Assembly: GCA_030917665.1 (NCBI GenBank) | Contig: JAUPUH010000054.1 | Span: forward strand, 1 to 12,565 | Source of the DNA: Patescibacteria group bacterium | Lineage (GTDB): Bacteria > Patescibacteriota > Minisyncoccia > Phycocordibacterales > PALSA-1337 | Direction of reading: 5' to 3' | DNA: 12,565 bases | Shown: positions 1 to 6,757 of the stretch, in pieces | Layout of the letters: each line of letters starts with the position of its first letter | Numbering within the stretch: position 1 is the stretch's first letter | Made by a program: the position numbers and the translations under genes | Notes under the pieces: generated by a model | Told to the model about the DNA's origin: nothing | The model's input: only the letters and a program-made list of their open reading frames with translations | Database searches by the model: none

Positions 1-1
1 T

Positions 2-499
2 ATCATCCTCATCGTTATGTTTACCGCAAACGCTGTAAATATTGCTGATGGTATGGATGGTCTGGCGGGAGGAATGCTTATTTTTTCATTCAGCGCACTT
101 ACCCTTTTGAGCTGGACGAACGGCTTCGGTGAGATCGCTATTCTCAATGCCACAATGGTGGGAGCCCTCGTCGCCTATACCTATTTCAATATTAAACCTG
201 CCCGCTTCATGATGGGAGATGTCGGATCGCTTGGAATCGGTGCTTTGTTCGCAGTAAATACGATAGCTATCGGAGAAATCGGCACCATCCTTATGCTTGG
301 CTTCGTCTTCTATGTTGAAGCTTTCAGCGTCGTGATTCAGGTTGCTGGCAAATACATCCTCGGACGACGAATCTTTAAAATGGCACCGATCCACCACCAC
401 TTCGAGCTCCTCGGTTGGAGTGAGGAAAAGACCATTATGCGTTTTTGGATTATACATTTTATCTTTGTGGCTTTTGGAGTTTGGCTTGCGCTCCACTAA
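2..499 (+). CDS. mraY: Phospho-N-acetylmuramoyl-pentapeptide-transferase MraY, C-terminal part
   Basis: MraY moves phospho-MurNAc-pentapeptide from UDP to undecaprenyl phosphate, making lipid I at the inner face of the membrane. The gene is cut by the left edge. The reading frame is open from base 2, so the ATG at 17 is internal. Family motifs are clear: NAVNIADGMDGLAGG near the start (the NxxNxxDGxDGL signature), then MMGDVGSLGIG with its Mg-binding Asp, then the MAPIHHHFELLGWSE loop with the HHH triad typical of MraY. Several hydrophobic membrane segments alternate with these loops, and the protein ends in a membrane helix. An ATE-like gene starts 3 nt after the TAA, so the two are probably co-transcribed. 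GC content looks clearly higher than in that neighbour. Confidence 0.96.
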   Translation: MILIVMFTANAVNIADGMDGLAGGMLIFSFSALTLLSWTNGFGEIAILNATMVGALVAYTYFNIKPARFMMGDVGSLGIGALFAVNTIAIGEIGTILMLGFVFYVEAFSVVIQVAGKYILGRRIFKMAPIHHHFELLGWSEEKTIMRFWIIHFIFVAFGVWLALH

Positions 500-502
500 T
501 TT

Positions 503-1135
503 ATGGAATACCTACATTGGAAAGAAGAGACAATTATAGATTTTTCCCCTGAAGCTATTTCAAAAAAATATGCTGAGGGTTTTGTTTTTACTCGTATTGG
601 AAAAGGTGTAATGCAACAGACGAGAAGCGTTAGAATTGATTTAAAAAATTTTGAATTGAGCAGCGAGAACCGAAGAATTCTGCGAAAAGGTGAGGAAATT
701 GCTCTCGAAAAGAATTCGATTCCTTTTTCAAAATATTCTTGGGAAATCGGAAAACTTGCCAAAGATTTTTATGATAAAAAAGCGGGCGGCGTTTTTTCTG
801 CAAACAAGATAAAAGAATTAATTGAAACAGGTGAAAATTTTAATTCCCTTTATTCTTTTTCTAATCTTGGCTACGCAATATGCTACGAAAGCGCGAAAAT
901 TCTCCATTACTCATATCCTTTTTATGATTTAGAAAAAGCCCCGAAAGACATGGGGCTCATCATGATGACTAAGGCGATTGCCGATGCACAAACAGCCGGG
1001 CTTGAATGTGTCTACCTTGGTTCTCTTCAGCGAGCAAACGATACTTACAAACTACAATTCTCTGGAATCGAATGGTTTGATGGGAAGGAGTGGAGTACTG
1101 ATCTAGAAGAAGTTAAAAAAGTTTTGGGGAAATAA
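503..1135 (+). CDS. ATE/Bpt-like aminoacyl-tRNA-protein transferase family protein
   Basis: The 210-aa product resembles arginyl/leucyl-tRNA-protein transferases (ATE1/Bpt, GNAT fold). Residues 41-66 hold an Arg-rich stretch with SENRRILRKGEE, like the family's RxxRRxLRR segment. Residues 122-190 follow the C-terminal ATE domain: GYAICYES, a YPFYDL strand, the GLIMMTKAIADAQTAG helix, CVYLGS, then YKLQFSGIEWFDGKEW, which resembles the family's YKARFxPxE. I see no N-terminal Cys cluster of the ATE type, so it may be a minimal version. The start codon lies 3 nt after the mraY stop and has no Shine-Dalgarno. The gene is visibly AT-richer than mraY, which may mean separate origin. Known members add Arg or Leu to N-termini of target proteins. 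Next to mraY, a role on a cell-wall precursor is also conceivable, but that is inference. Confidence 0.68.
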   Translation: MEYLHWKEETIIDFSPEAISKKYAEGFVFTRIGKGVMQQTRSVRIDLKNFELSSENRRILRKGEEIALEKNSIPFSKYSWEIGKLAKDFYDKKAGGVFSANKIKELIETGENFNSLYSFSNLGYAICYESAKILHYSYPFYDLEKAPKDMGLIMMTKAIADAQTAGLECVYLGSLQRANDTYKLQFSGIEWFDGKEWSTDLEEVKKVLGK

Positions 1136-1146
1136 TTTATAAAAAG

Positions 1147-1205
1147 GCAAAAAGAAAAAGCGGGGATGTATAGTGTAACTGACGTTACAAAACATTTCCC
1201 GCTTT
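1147..1205 (-). terminator. Intrinsic terminator of the structured RNA
   Basis: On the minus strand, AAAGCGGG pairs with CCCGCTTT, with further internal pairing GTAAC/GTTAC at 1175-1188. The stem is followed by TTTTTCTTTTT. On the plus strand no T-run follows, so it serves the minus-strand transcript rather than the ATE-like gene ending at 1135. Confidence 0.85.
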
Positions 1206-1664
1206 GAGTGCGATTCCAATCGCACATTTGTCCTCGATCCCTATGTAACTCTGACGAGTTATTCGTTTGCTGCACTTGTCTCATTTTTTCGCTCTCCCAA
1301 TACATGTTTTGCAATAAGTCAGCTGAATTGCTTTGTACTTGGGCTAAACTAGGTTGTTTTCCGAACTTTCCTTAAACATAGCACATACTTCAACCAAAAG
1401 TGTGCTAATGGATGGATCCGATTGTATCCTCTCTAATCTACATTGTATTGCGTTGACCCACCAATTGCCTTACAACGGTCCATCTTTTTCGATTCAAGAT
1501 GAACGGGCCCCAATTCCGGAATGCCCTGACCGAGATTCACTAGGCTTTTCTCACCGACATCTGGATGCTCCGAGTTCGACCTAGTACTAATTGAACTCTG
1601 CACCCCTACATATCCCGGAGCCAAATGCTCCTGCTCTTAACGTGTATTGTCGATTTGCTTACCT
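1147..1664 (-). ncRNA. Large structured noncoding RNA of unknown family (about 510 nt)
   Basis: This stretch lacks a credible protein gene but has the layout of an RNA gene read on the minus strand. A near-consensus promoter lies at 1669-1696 and a strong terminator at 1147-1205. Between them are many local hairpins (plus coordinates): 1617-1631 (GGAGC/GCTCC), 1572-1598 (8-bp stem), 1478-1504 (9-bp stem), 1379-1407 (TAGCACA/TGTGCTA), 1296-1343 (long two-part stem with CCCAA/TTGGG outside and GCAAT/ATTGC inside), 1246-1261 (TAACTC/GAGTTA), and 1208-1225 (GTGCGAT/ATCGCAC). I looked for RNase P, tmRNA, SRP RNA, 6S and rRNA signatures and found none complete; AGGAAAGTTCGG near 1360-1371 recalls the RNase P core, but its partner strand is missing. 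The 5' end is estimated from the promoter. Function is unknown. Confidence 0.62.
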
Positions 1665-1668
1665 TAGT

Positions 1669-1696
1669 AGTATAGCATATATAGATTAATTGTCAA
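1669..1696 (-). promoter_or_regulatory. Sigma70-type promoter of the structured RNA
   Basis: On the minus strand TTGACA (1691-1696) and TATACT (1669-1674) are separated by 16 nt, with TGC directly before the -10, an extended -10 motif. This is one of the strongest promoter matches in the window. Transcription should start near 1662-1664. Confidence 0.8.
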
Positions 1697-1720
1697 GCAC
1701 CTCAAAAAGACCCCATTTTC

Positions 1721-1749
1721 TTGGGTCAAAAGGCCTTTTCCCGTATAAT
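1721..1749 (+). promoter_or_regulatory. Promoter of the mpl-like gene, predicted leaderless
   Basis: A perfect TATAAT at 1744-1749 has a weak -35 (TTGGGT, 1721-1726) 17 nt upstream. The ATG at 1756 follows the -10 by exactly 6 nt, so the transcript is expected to begin at or next to the start codon. The -35 lies about 25 bp from the -35 of the divergent RNA promoter. Confidence 0.75.
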
Positions 1750-1755
1750 AGCCAC

Positions 1756-3114
1756 ATGTCTAATCCCCAACACATCCACATAGTCGGCATCTGCGGAGTA
1801 GCTACCAGCGCCCTTGCTATAGCCCTCCAAAAGAAGGGCTGGAAAGTAACCGGTTCTGACAAGGGATTCTTCCCTCCTGTTTCTACAGAGCTTGAGAAGC
1901 ATAAAGTTTCCTTTTATGCGGGCTGGCACCCAGAGAATATGGGGACTCCTGATGTGGTTGTGGTTGGTACCGCTTCCGGCTCACAAAATCCTGAAACCGC
2001 TTTTGCAAAAGAAAAAAACATTCCGATATATTCGTTCGCAGAAGCGATTGGGAAATTTTTTGTAAAAGAATACTCAATAGTCGCTACGGGAACTTGGGGC
2101 AAAACATCTTCAACTGCATTGCTTTGTTTTATCTTAGATAAAGCTGGGCTCGATCCGACATACATGTTCGGCGGCGTTTCACTTTCTCACGACGCATCTG
2201 CAAATCTAACCGAGAGCAAATACAGTGTTTTTGAAGGAGATGAATACAAAAGTTCACCAACAGATAACACTCCTAAATTTGTTTATTACAAACCAACACA
2301 TATTCTCCTTTCAGCAATCTCTTGGGACCACGCCGACCTTTACCCTACTGAAGAAAGTTATTTTGATGCTTTTAAGAAATTAATTGCTGGAATTCCGTCT
2401 TCCGGCTTCGTCGTGGCGTGCAAGGATCATGCGAAGGTTCGTGAACTCGTCAAAGACGCTGTATGGTATGGAAAATCGGATGCGGAATATATCTATAGTG
2501 ATATAACACAATCAAAAGACGGCATTCATTTCAAAATAAATGGAATGGAAATATTCTCTCCAATGATAGGAGCCTTTCAAGCCGAAAATATCGCTGGCTG
2601 CTTCGCTATGGCGCATAAGCTGGGGGTCGCTCCAGAAAAAATTGCAGAAGCTATCGCGCAGTTCAAAGGTTTGAAAAGAAGGCTTGAGAAAAGAACAGAT
2701 GGAAAGATAACTGTCTTTGATGACATCGCTCACTCTCCAGAAAAAGCCGCAGCTGTTCTTGAAAATTTAAGATCAATTTATAAAGGAAAAATCATTACAA
2801 TATTCGAGCCAAATATTGGAGGACGAAGCCGGGAATCAGCAGCTAAGTATGACAATGCATTCAAGAATGCCGACTTGGTCATTATTCCACGACTCACCAA
2901 ACTCAAAACATCAGACAAAGAAGCTCCAATGGAAGGCAACGAACTTGCAGCAACCATCGCAAAGACTCAGCCGAATACAAAGTATATTGAGGATGACGTG
3001 GAGCTTGTAAAAACACTCCTATCAGAAGCGAAAAACCAAGGGGACGTCATCGCCTTCCTTGGTTCTCACGGGTTCAGAGGAATGATCGAAGAGGCTGTGG
3101 GTGCGTTAAAATAA
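1756..3114 (+). CDS. mpl: Mpl/MurC-like UDP-N-acetylmuramate ligase
   Basis: A Mur ligase joining an amino acid or peptide to UDP-MurNAc with ATP. The 452-aa protein begins with a nucleotide-binding HIVGICG motif (8-14), then VTGSD (32-36) and PPVSTELE, which matches Mpl (murein peptide ligase) better than standard MurC. The P-loop GTWGKTS (112-118) has Trp where the family nearly always has His or Asn. DEY (162-164), DHADLYP (191-197), GLKRRLEKR (305-313), DDIAHSPEK (322-330) and FEPNIGGRSRES (350-361) follow the Mpl/MurC order. Either recycling of murein tripeptide (Mpl) or L-Ala addition (MurC) is possible; with a reduced wall pathway it could do the MurC step. I chose ATG 1756 because TATAAT sits just upstream; the longer TTG-start frame would put the promoter inside the gene. 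The transporter gene follows after 7 nt. Confidence 0.88.
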   Translation: MSNPQHIHIVGICGVATSALAIALQKKGWKVTGSDKGFFPPVSTELEKHKVSFYAGWHPENMGTPDVVVVGTASGSQNPETAFAKEKNIPIYSFAEAIGKFFVKEYSIVATGTWGKTSSTALLCFILDKAGLDPTYMFGGVSLSHDASANLTESKYSVFEGDEYKSSPTDNTPKFVYYKPTHILLSAISWDHADLYPTEESYFDAFKKLIAGIPSSGFVVACKDHAKVRELVKDAVWYGKSDAEYIYSDITQSKDGIHFKINGMEIFSPMIGAFQAENIAGCFAMAHKLGVAPEKIAEAIAQFKGLKRRLEKRTDGKITVFDDIAHSPEKAAAVLENLRSIYKGKIITIFEPNIGGRSRESAAKYDNAFKNADLVIIPRLTKLKTSDKEAPMEGNELAATIAKTQPNTKYIEDDVELVKTLLSEAKNQGDVIAFLGSHGFRGMIEEAVGALK

Positions 3115-3121
3115 AAGAGCA

Positions 3122-3952
3122 ATGCTCGCAATTTTCACAATTATAATTGGAACGCTGCTAAGCGAAATTGCAGCAAGCATCGGGAAATTTCAAACGCAGC
3201 ACAAAAAAGAAACCATCTTTCAAATGGGTTTCCTCGAGGCTTTTTGGCCTGCAGTATTTTTCATTTCCATCGCACTCTATAATGGTGGCTTCTATCTTGA
3301 CCCCGCATCATTCCCCACCTTCTTTGCAAGGATGTTCTTTGAGACGATCGTCTTCACACTCGGACTTGCTATGATTATAAAATCTGACAGGAGTACAAGT
3401 GCATTCCTAACCATACTCACCATCCCCCTCCTCCTTCTCGTCGATACGTTTTTGGGATACGAAATCGGACCCCAGCAGATTGCGGGTATACTCATCGTCG
3501 TTTTTTCACTTGTTGGACTCTACTCAGGCAAAGGATTAAGAAAAAGTGGCAGTCTCTATGCCATACTCTGGGCTCTTGGAGCAGCTATCACCATTTCTCT
3601 CTATAAGTATAATGTAACTCATTACAACTCCGTTGCAGCAGAACAAGGCTATGCCTTTTTAATGCTCCTCATTTTCTTTTTCGTACTTTCGCTAGTTCGA
3701 GAGAAAAAGAATCCCATCCCTTTTCTCTTTAAATATCCATATAATGTGCAGTCTCTCGCCCGCGGGGTCGCAATGCCTTTCTTAAGTTTTGCTTATATAT
3801 TCGCACCAGCATCAATTATCCTTACAGGCAAAAGGGCTTTCTCTGTCCTATGGGCAATTCTCTCTGGAGGACATTATTTTAATGAAAAAAAGCTTGGGAT
3901 AAAAATCCTCTATCTCGGATTCATCATAATCGGACTTATCCTAGCGTATTAG
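3122..3952 (+). CDS. EamA/DMT-superfamily membrane transporter
   Basis: The 276-aa protein is almost entirely hydrophobic, with about ten predicted membrane helices near residues 1-19, 35-53, 64-86, 93-111, 118-134, 143-162, 174-192, 212-237, 239-253 and 260-276. This matches the two five-helix repeats of EamA-type drug/metabolite transporters, and its length is usual for that family. Charged residues fall in short loops. The substrate cannot be read from sequence; exporters of amino acids or metabolites are common in the family. It starts 7 nt after the mpl-like gene on the same strand, with no Shine-Dalgarno (AAAAGAGCA precedes the ATG), so it is probably the second gene of that transcript. 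It ends 5 nt from the convergent zinc-ribbon gene, with no obvious terminator between them. Confidence 0.8.
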   Translation: MLAIFTIIIGTLLSEIAASIGKFQTQHKKETIFQMGFLEAFWPAVFFISIALYNGGFYLDPASFPTFFARMFFETIVFTLGLAMIIKSDRSTSAFLTILTIPLLLLVDTFLGYEIGPQQIAGILIVVFSLVGLYSGKGLRKSGSLYAILWALGAAITISLYKYNVTHYNSVAAEQGYAFLMLLIFFFVLSLVREKKNPIPFLFKYPYNVQSLARGVAMPFLSFAYIFAPASIILTGKRAFSVLWAILSGGHYFNEKKLGIKILYLGFIIIGLILAY

Positions 3953-3957
3953 ATCAA

Positions 3958-4122
3958 CTATTTCCCTTCGTCAACAATTTCTGTAGTCAGAATCTCACCC
4001 TCTATTTTCTTTGCGAGCAAAGTAATTCCGCAGTGGTTACACTCTATAATCATTCCTTCGCGAACTGATGGGTAACGTGAAAGGTCGATTTCATTTTTGC
4101 ATTCTGGACAAATTGATTTCAT
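3958..4122 (-). CDS. LysW-like zinc-ribbon small protein
   Basis: A 54-aa protein beginning MKSICPECKNEIDLS. It has two CxxC pairs, CPEC (5-8) and CNHC, spaced as in LysW/ArgW zinc ribbons, and an acidic tail. True LysW carrier proteins hold the amino group of lysine or arginine intermediates on a C-terminal Glu (ending like EDWGE). This one ends VDEGK, so the carrier Glu is not terminal and carrier function is doubtful. It may be a general zinc-ribbon protein, a group common in CPR genomes. An upstream ATG at 4146 would add 8 residues that do not match the family, so I chose the ATG at 4122. No Shine-Dalgarno is visible. It is divergent from the PLP enzyme gene, 84 bp away, and convergent with the transporter. 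Confidence 0.75.
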   Translation of the reverse strand: MKSICPECKNEIDLSRYPSVREGMIIECNHCGITLLAKKIEGEILTTEIVDEGK

Positions 4123-4171
4123 GGCGTTTATTGATTGAAAATACATATATTTAACCGGCTAATAAGGTATC

Positions 4172-4200
4172 TTCTAATACTACTAAAAACGTTGTACTAT
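4172..4200 (+). promoter_or_regulatory. Promoter of the PLP-enzyme gene, predicted leaderless
   Basis: TACTAT at 4195-4200 lies exactly 6 nt before the ATG at 4207, with a weak -35 candidate (TTCTAA, 4172-4177) 17 nt upstream. The geometry repeats that of the mpl-like, murD and radC genes. Confidence 0.55.
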
Positions 4201-4206
4201 ATCAAC

Positions 4207-5091
4207 ATGATAACTCGCCACGAAGCCTATCCCGAGCTCGCCAAAGCCCTTGAAATGAAGAATCTCTTCTACAAAAGAGAAGATCTGCATCCCTATGGCT
4301 CACACAAGGGGCGCTCAATCCCAGTCATGATAGATACCTATATTTCTCAAGGTGCGAGCCATTTCGCCATATCATCTTCGGGTAATGCTGCTCTTGCAGC
4401 TGCTTTCTATGTTGAAAAACTAAATCAAGAAAGACCAACCGCTGAAGAAAAAGTCAGGCTCGATATCCTTGTTGGTCAACACATCTCAACAAAGAAACTC
4501 CGCAAACTCGAGCAGTTTAAGAATCAATACATAAATATAACTATGCATGACAGACCTTTGCAAACGCTTTTTGCAAAAACGAAGGACCAATCAATCAAAG
4601 GATTACGCCAGTCAACCGATGACACCGCACTCCTGGGGTATGCAGCACTTGCTGAAGAGCTCCTTGAAATTCCAAATCTCCAAGCAGTCTTTGTCGGTGC
4701 GTCTTCGGGAACAACTGCACAGGCTCTTGCTGAATATTTTGATTCACATACAAAAAAAGTTGAGATTCATATCGTCCAGACCTCTTCATGCCATCCAATA
4801 TCTGATGCTTTTGTCGATGACCAACTTCTCGATGAACAATCAATTGCGGACGCTATTGTCGACCATGCCGCAATCAGAAAGGACGCCATCGTCAAGCTTC
4901 TTGAAAAAAATGGAGGAAGTGGATGGGTGGTTTCAAATGAACAAATACTTTCTGCTCAGGAACTCTCAAGAAGGCATGCAAAAGTCGATATTTCAACTAA
5001 CAGCGCTCTTTCAGTCGCTGGACTCATGCAGAGTGTATATGTCGGAAAAGCTTGGAGCGGATCGGTGGCCTGCATCATTTGCGGAGATTAG
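4207..5091 (+). CDS. Fold-type II PLP-dependent enzyme (threonine synthase/cysteine synthase-like)
   Basis: The 294-aa protein has the tryptophan-synthase-beta fold signatures. KREDLHPYGSHKGR carries the probable PLP Schiff-base lysine (Lys34). AISSSGNAALAAAFY (54-68) is the family's S-x-S-G-N-x-A substrate loop, VGASSGTTAQALAEYF (163-178) is the glycine-rich phosphate-binding loop, and STNSALS (263-269) probably contacts the pyridine ring. It is shorter than typical threonine synthases, and no regulatory domain is seen. Candidates are threonine synthase, cysteine synthase or an amino-acid lyase; the exact reaction is not readable. An upstream in-frame ATG (4135) would add 24 residues rich in Leu/Ile/Tyr that do not look like the family, and it would swallow the TACTAT box, so I chose 4207. 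Its 3' end converges on murD with 16 nt between them. Confidence 0.82.
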   Translation: MITRHEAYPELAKALEMKNLFYKREDLHPYGSHKGRSIPVMIDTYISQGASHFAISSSGNAALAAAFYVEKLNQERPTAEEKVRLDILVGQHISTKKLRKLEQFKNQYINITMHDRPLQTLFAKTKDQSIKGLRQSTDDTALLGYAALAEELLEIPNLQAVFVGASSGTTAQALAEYFDSHTKKVEIHIVQTSSCHPISDAFVDDQLLDEQSIADAIVDHAAIRKDAIVKLLEKNGGSGWVVSNEQILSAQELSRRHAKVDISTNSALSVAGLMQSVYVGKAWSGSVACIICGD

Positions 5092-5107
5092 AAATCAGAA
5101 AAACAGA

Positions 5108-6406
5108 TTAGAGACTTCGAACAGCTTTCACAAATCTCTCCCCTCTTTCCTTTCTTGAAATATCGATTCCAACAGCATCAAAGCCTGGACTGAAAAGTAC
5201 CTTCTCACCTTTTTTCGCATGGTCGAGTGCTTCCCTCACTGCTTCTTCAAGAGAGAGAACTTGGACAAAATCAATTTCTGGAAGCTCTTCTAACCTTGAT
5301 CGGAGGCCGAGCGTTCCGCTACCAGGAAGTAGGATGATCGCAGAAACATATTGAGAAATATTTCGAACAAGATCACTGTAGTCATGGCCTGTATATGCAC
5401 CACCAAGAATGAGGACGATGTTTTTACCAGAAGAAAGTGATGCTAGAGCAGAGATGGTGGCTTGTGGGACGGTCGAACTTGCATCATTATAGAACTCGAT
5501 TCCAGAGACCTTCTTCACCAATTCTACCCTGCCCTTGAGCCCTATAAAGCTCTGTAGGACCTCTTTAGCTATCTCAGGTGACACCTTGAACAGTTCGCTG
5601 GTTTGGAGGGCCAGGGCGCCATTTTCACGATCATAAATAGTCTTCGTTTTTACATTCCAATCAGGAGGAATAGAGCTACTTCTGGTACGCAAGATTTTAG
5701 CTTTTGATGAAAGATTTTTCTGTGATTTTATCGCATCGACGACTGAGTCGGGTGCAACAATAAAGTTGTTGTAGGTTTGAAATTCCAAGATATCAAAAGG
5801 AATGTGCGATGTTATAACTGCAACATGTGGACTGATGTGAATATCGTAATAATGCTGCATGAGATTGTCAGGAATCCGAGCGAGTACAACATCACCCTTC
5901 TTGATCTTTCTGAGATGCGTCAATGCCCCATTTGTAGATTCAGGATCAATAAAAAAAAGTCCTTGATCCTCGTAATCTGCGAAGGCTTTTTTGAGTATGT
6001 GATATATGAGATGGGCGACCGTGCTTTTTCCATAAAGACCCATAACACCAATAAGTGTCACTGATGGGGCGAGCTTGAAAAAAAGAGTGTCCGGGTACTC
6101 GATCTGAATTTCAGCTTGGGTAGCTTTTTTAAGAAAAAGGGACTTTTTCGAAAGTTCAGGAGAGATGATGATGAGTTCTGCATCAACAAGCTCCTCTGCT
6201 GGAACTTTTCCAAAAACATAGGTCTCAAGCCCCACCTCTTTAAGCTCAGGTAAGAAGCCCTTAAGCCTCTTGTCGCTGCGCATATCATAAAGTGCCACAC
6301 GGGCCTTGTTGCGGAGGAGGAACTTTATGTCGGCAATCATTTCCCCATGCGGTCCAAGCCCAATGACGGCAACCCTTTTGTTTCTGAAAAAATCCTTGTA
6401 ATTCAC
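5108..6406 (-). CDS. murD: Divergent UDP-N-acetylmuramoylalanine--D-glutamate ligase (MurD-like)
   Basis: The 432-aa protein has the MurD order: an N-terminal Rossmann motif VAVIGLGPHG (12-21), a P-loop GLYGKST (123-129, normally GTNGKST), FIGLKGRVELV (287-297), FYNDASSTVPQAT (305-317), LILGGAYTGHDYSDL (333-347) and LFSPGFDAVGIDISRKERGERF (C-terminal). Typical MurD adds D-Glu to UDP-MurNAc-L-Ala. Several sites are altered. The usual NDSKATN Lys is Ser here, the EISSxQL stretch that contacts substrate reads ARIPDNLMQ (176-184), and the HLDRH region reads HIPFDIL. So either substrate binding has drifted or activity is changed. The start is GTG at 6406, 7 nt after the upstream gene, with TATAAT 6 nt before it. 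It may be transcribed both from radC and from this internal promoter. Confidence 0.87.
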   Translation of the reverse strand: MNYKDFFRNKRVAVIGLGPHGEMIADIKFLLRNKARVALYDMRSDKRLKGFLPELKEVGLETYVFGKVPAEELVDAELIIISPELSKKSLFLKKATQAEIQIEYPDTLFFKLAPSVTLIGVMGLYGKSTVAHLIYHILKKAFADYEDQGLFFIDPESTNGALTHLRKIKKGDVVLARIPDNLMQHYYDIHISPHVAVITSHIPFDILEFQTYNNFIVAPDSVVDAIKSQKNLSSKAKILRTRSSSIPPDWNVKTKTIYDRENGALALQTSELFKVSPEIAKEVLQSFIGLKGRVELVKKVSGIEFYNDASSTVPQATISALASLSSGKNIVLILGGAYTGHDYSDLVRNISQYVSAIILLPGSGTLGLRSRLEELPEIDFVQVLSLEEAVREALDHAKKGEKVLFSPGFDAVGIDISRKERGERFVKAVRSL

Positions 6407-6412
6407 CCCAGC

Positions 6413-6421
6413 ATTATAGCA
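6413..6421 (-). promoter_or_regulatory. Extended -10 promoter for murD inside the upstream gene's stop codon
   Basis: On the minus strand TGCTATAAT (6413-6421) is a perfect extended -10 box, followed by 6 nt and the GTG start of murD. The box overlaps the last codons and TAA stop of the 111-aa gene. No good -35 is seen, which an extended -10 can tolerate. Confidence 0.65.
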
Positions 6422-6749
6422 AATCCGCGTCTTTCGTCCCGTTTTTCATTGTAGCCTCAACGCCCTCGATCAAACCCTTAACTTTTATAAGTTCCTGGAG
6501 AAGAGCTTGGAGTTTCATGGTCTCTTCATTTGTAGCATGGTCAAGCGTTGTAAATGCTGAAAGTTTTCTTAAAAAAAGATTATAAACGTCGTTAAAATAC
6601 TTTTCCAAGGTATCCATGGAACTTCCGGGAACATCGCTTCCGTCACGAATGGTGTACATTACAGCCGGCCTATTCAAACCCTCGAAATACAGATGGTCAT
6701 CAGAAAGAACTCCGATAATTGATGGTGAAATTTTTGAGTATGTATTCAT
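6414..6749 (-). CDS. Uncharacterised 111-aa protein
   Basis: I do not recognise this protein. It begins MNTYSKISPSIIGVLSDDHLY and holds a central polar region with several Asp and Ser residues (around 34-46). The C-terminal half, roughly 47-103, looks helical and could form a coiled coil or helical hairpin (LEKYFNDVYNLFLRKL; MKLQALLQELIKVKGLIEG). No signal peptide or membrane segment is evident. It starts 8 nt after the radC stop and ends 7 nt before murD, so it is probably part of one transcript. No Shine-Dalgarno precedes the ATG (CTAAATAATAAT). Clean reading frame, neat packing between two known genes and a sensible composition make it a likely real gene, but context gives no clear function. 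Confidence 0.72.
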   Translation of the reverse strand: MNTYSKISPSIIGVLSDDHLYFEGLNRPAVMYTIRDGSDVPGSSMDTLEKYFNDVYNLFLRKLSAFTTLDHATNEETMKLQALLQELIKVKGLIEGVEATMKNGTKDADLL

Positions 6750-6757
6750 ATTATTAT

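Noticed and set aside
1268..1285. GCAGCAAACGAATAA on the minus strand as a tmRNA tag
   Set aside because: The frame stops at once, and no tRNA-like domain (T-arm, acceptor with ACCA) is present.
1360..1371. AGGAAAGTTCGG on the minus strand as an RNase P core motif
   Set aside because: It lies about 290 nt from the 5' end and the partner strand (like ACAGAA...CCGGCTTA) is absent downstream.
1354..1624. Short open frames on both strands (76 aa plus, 63 aa minus) within the structured RNA region
   Set aside because: No start signals, no family likeness, and they cut across the hairpins; chance frames are more likely.
1690..1755. 22-residue N-terminal extension of the mpl-like protein from a TTG start
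   Set aside because: It would contain the perfect TATAAT and does not match the family; the ATG at 1756 fits both promoter and alignment.
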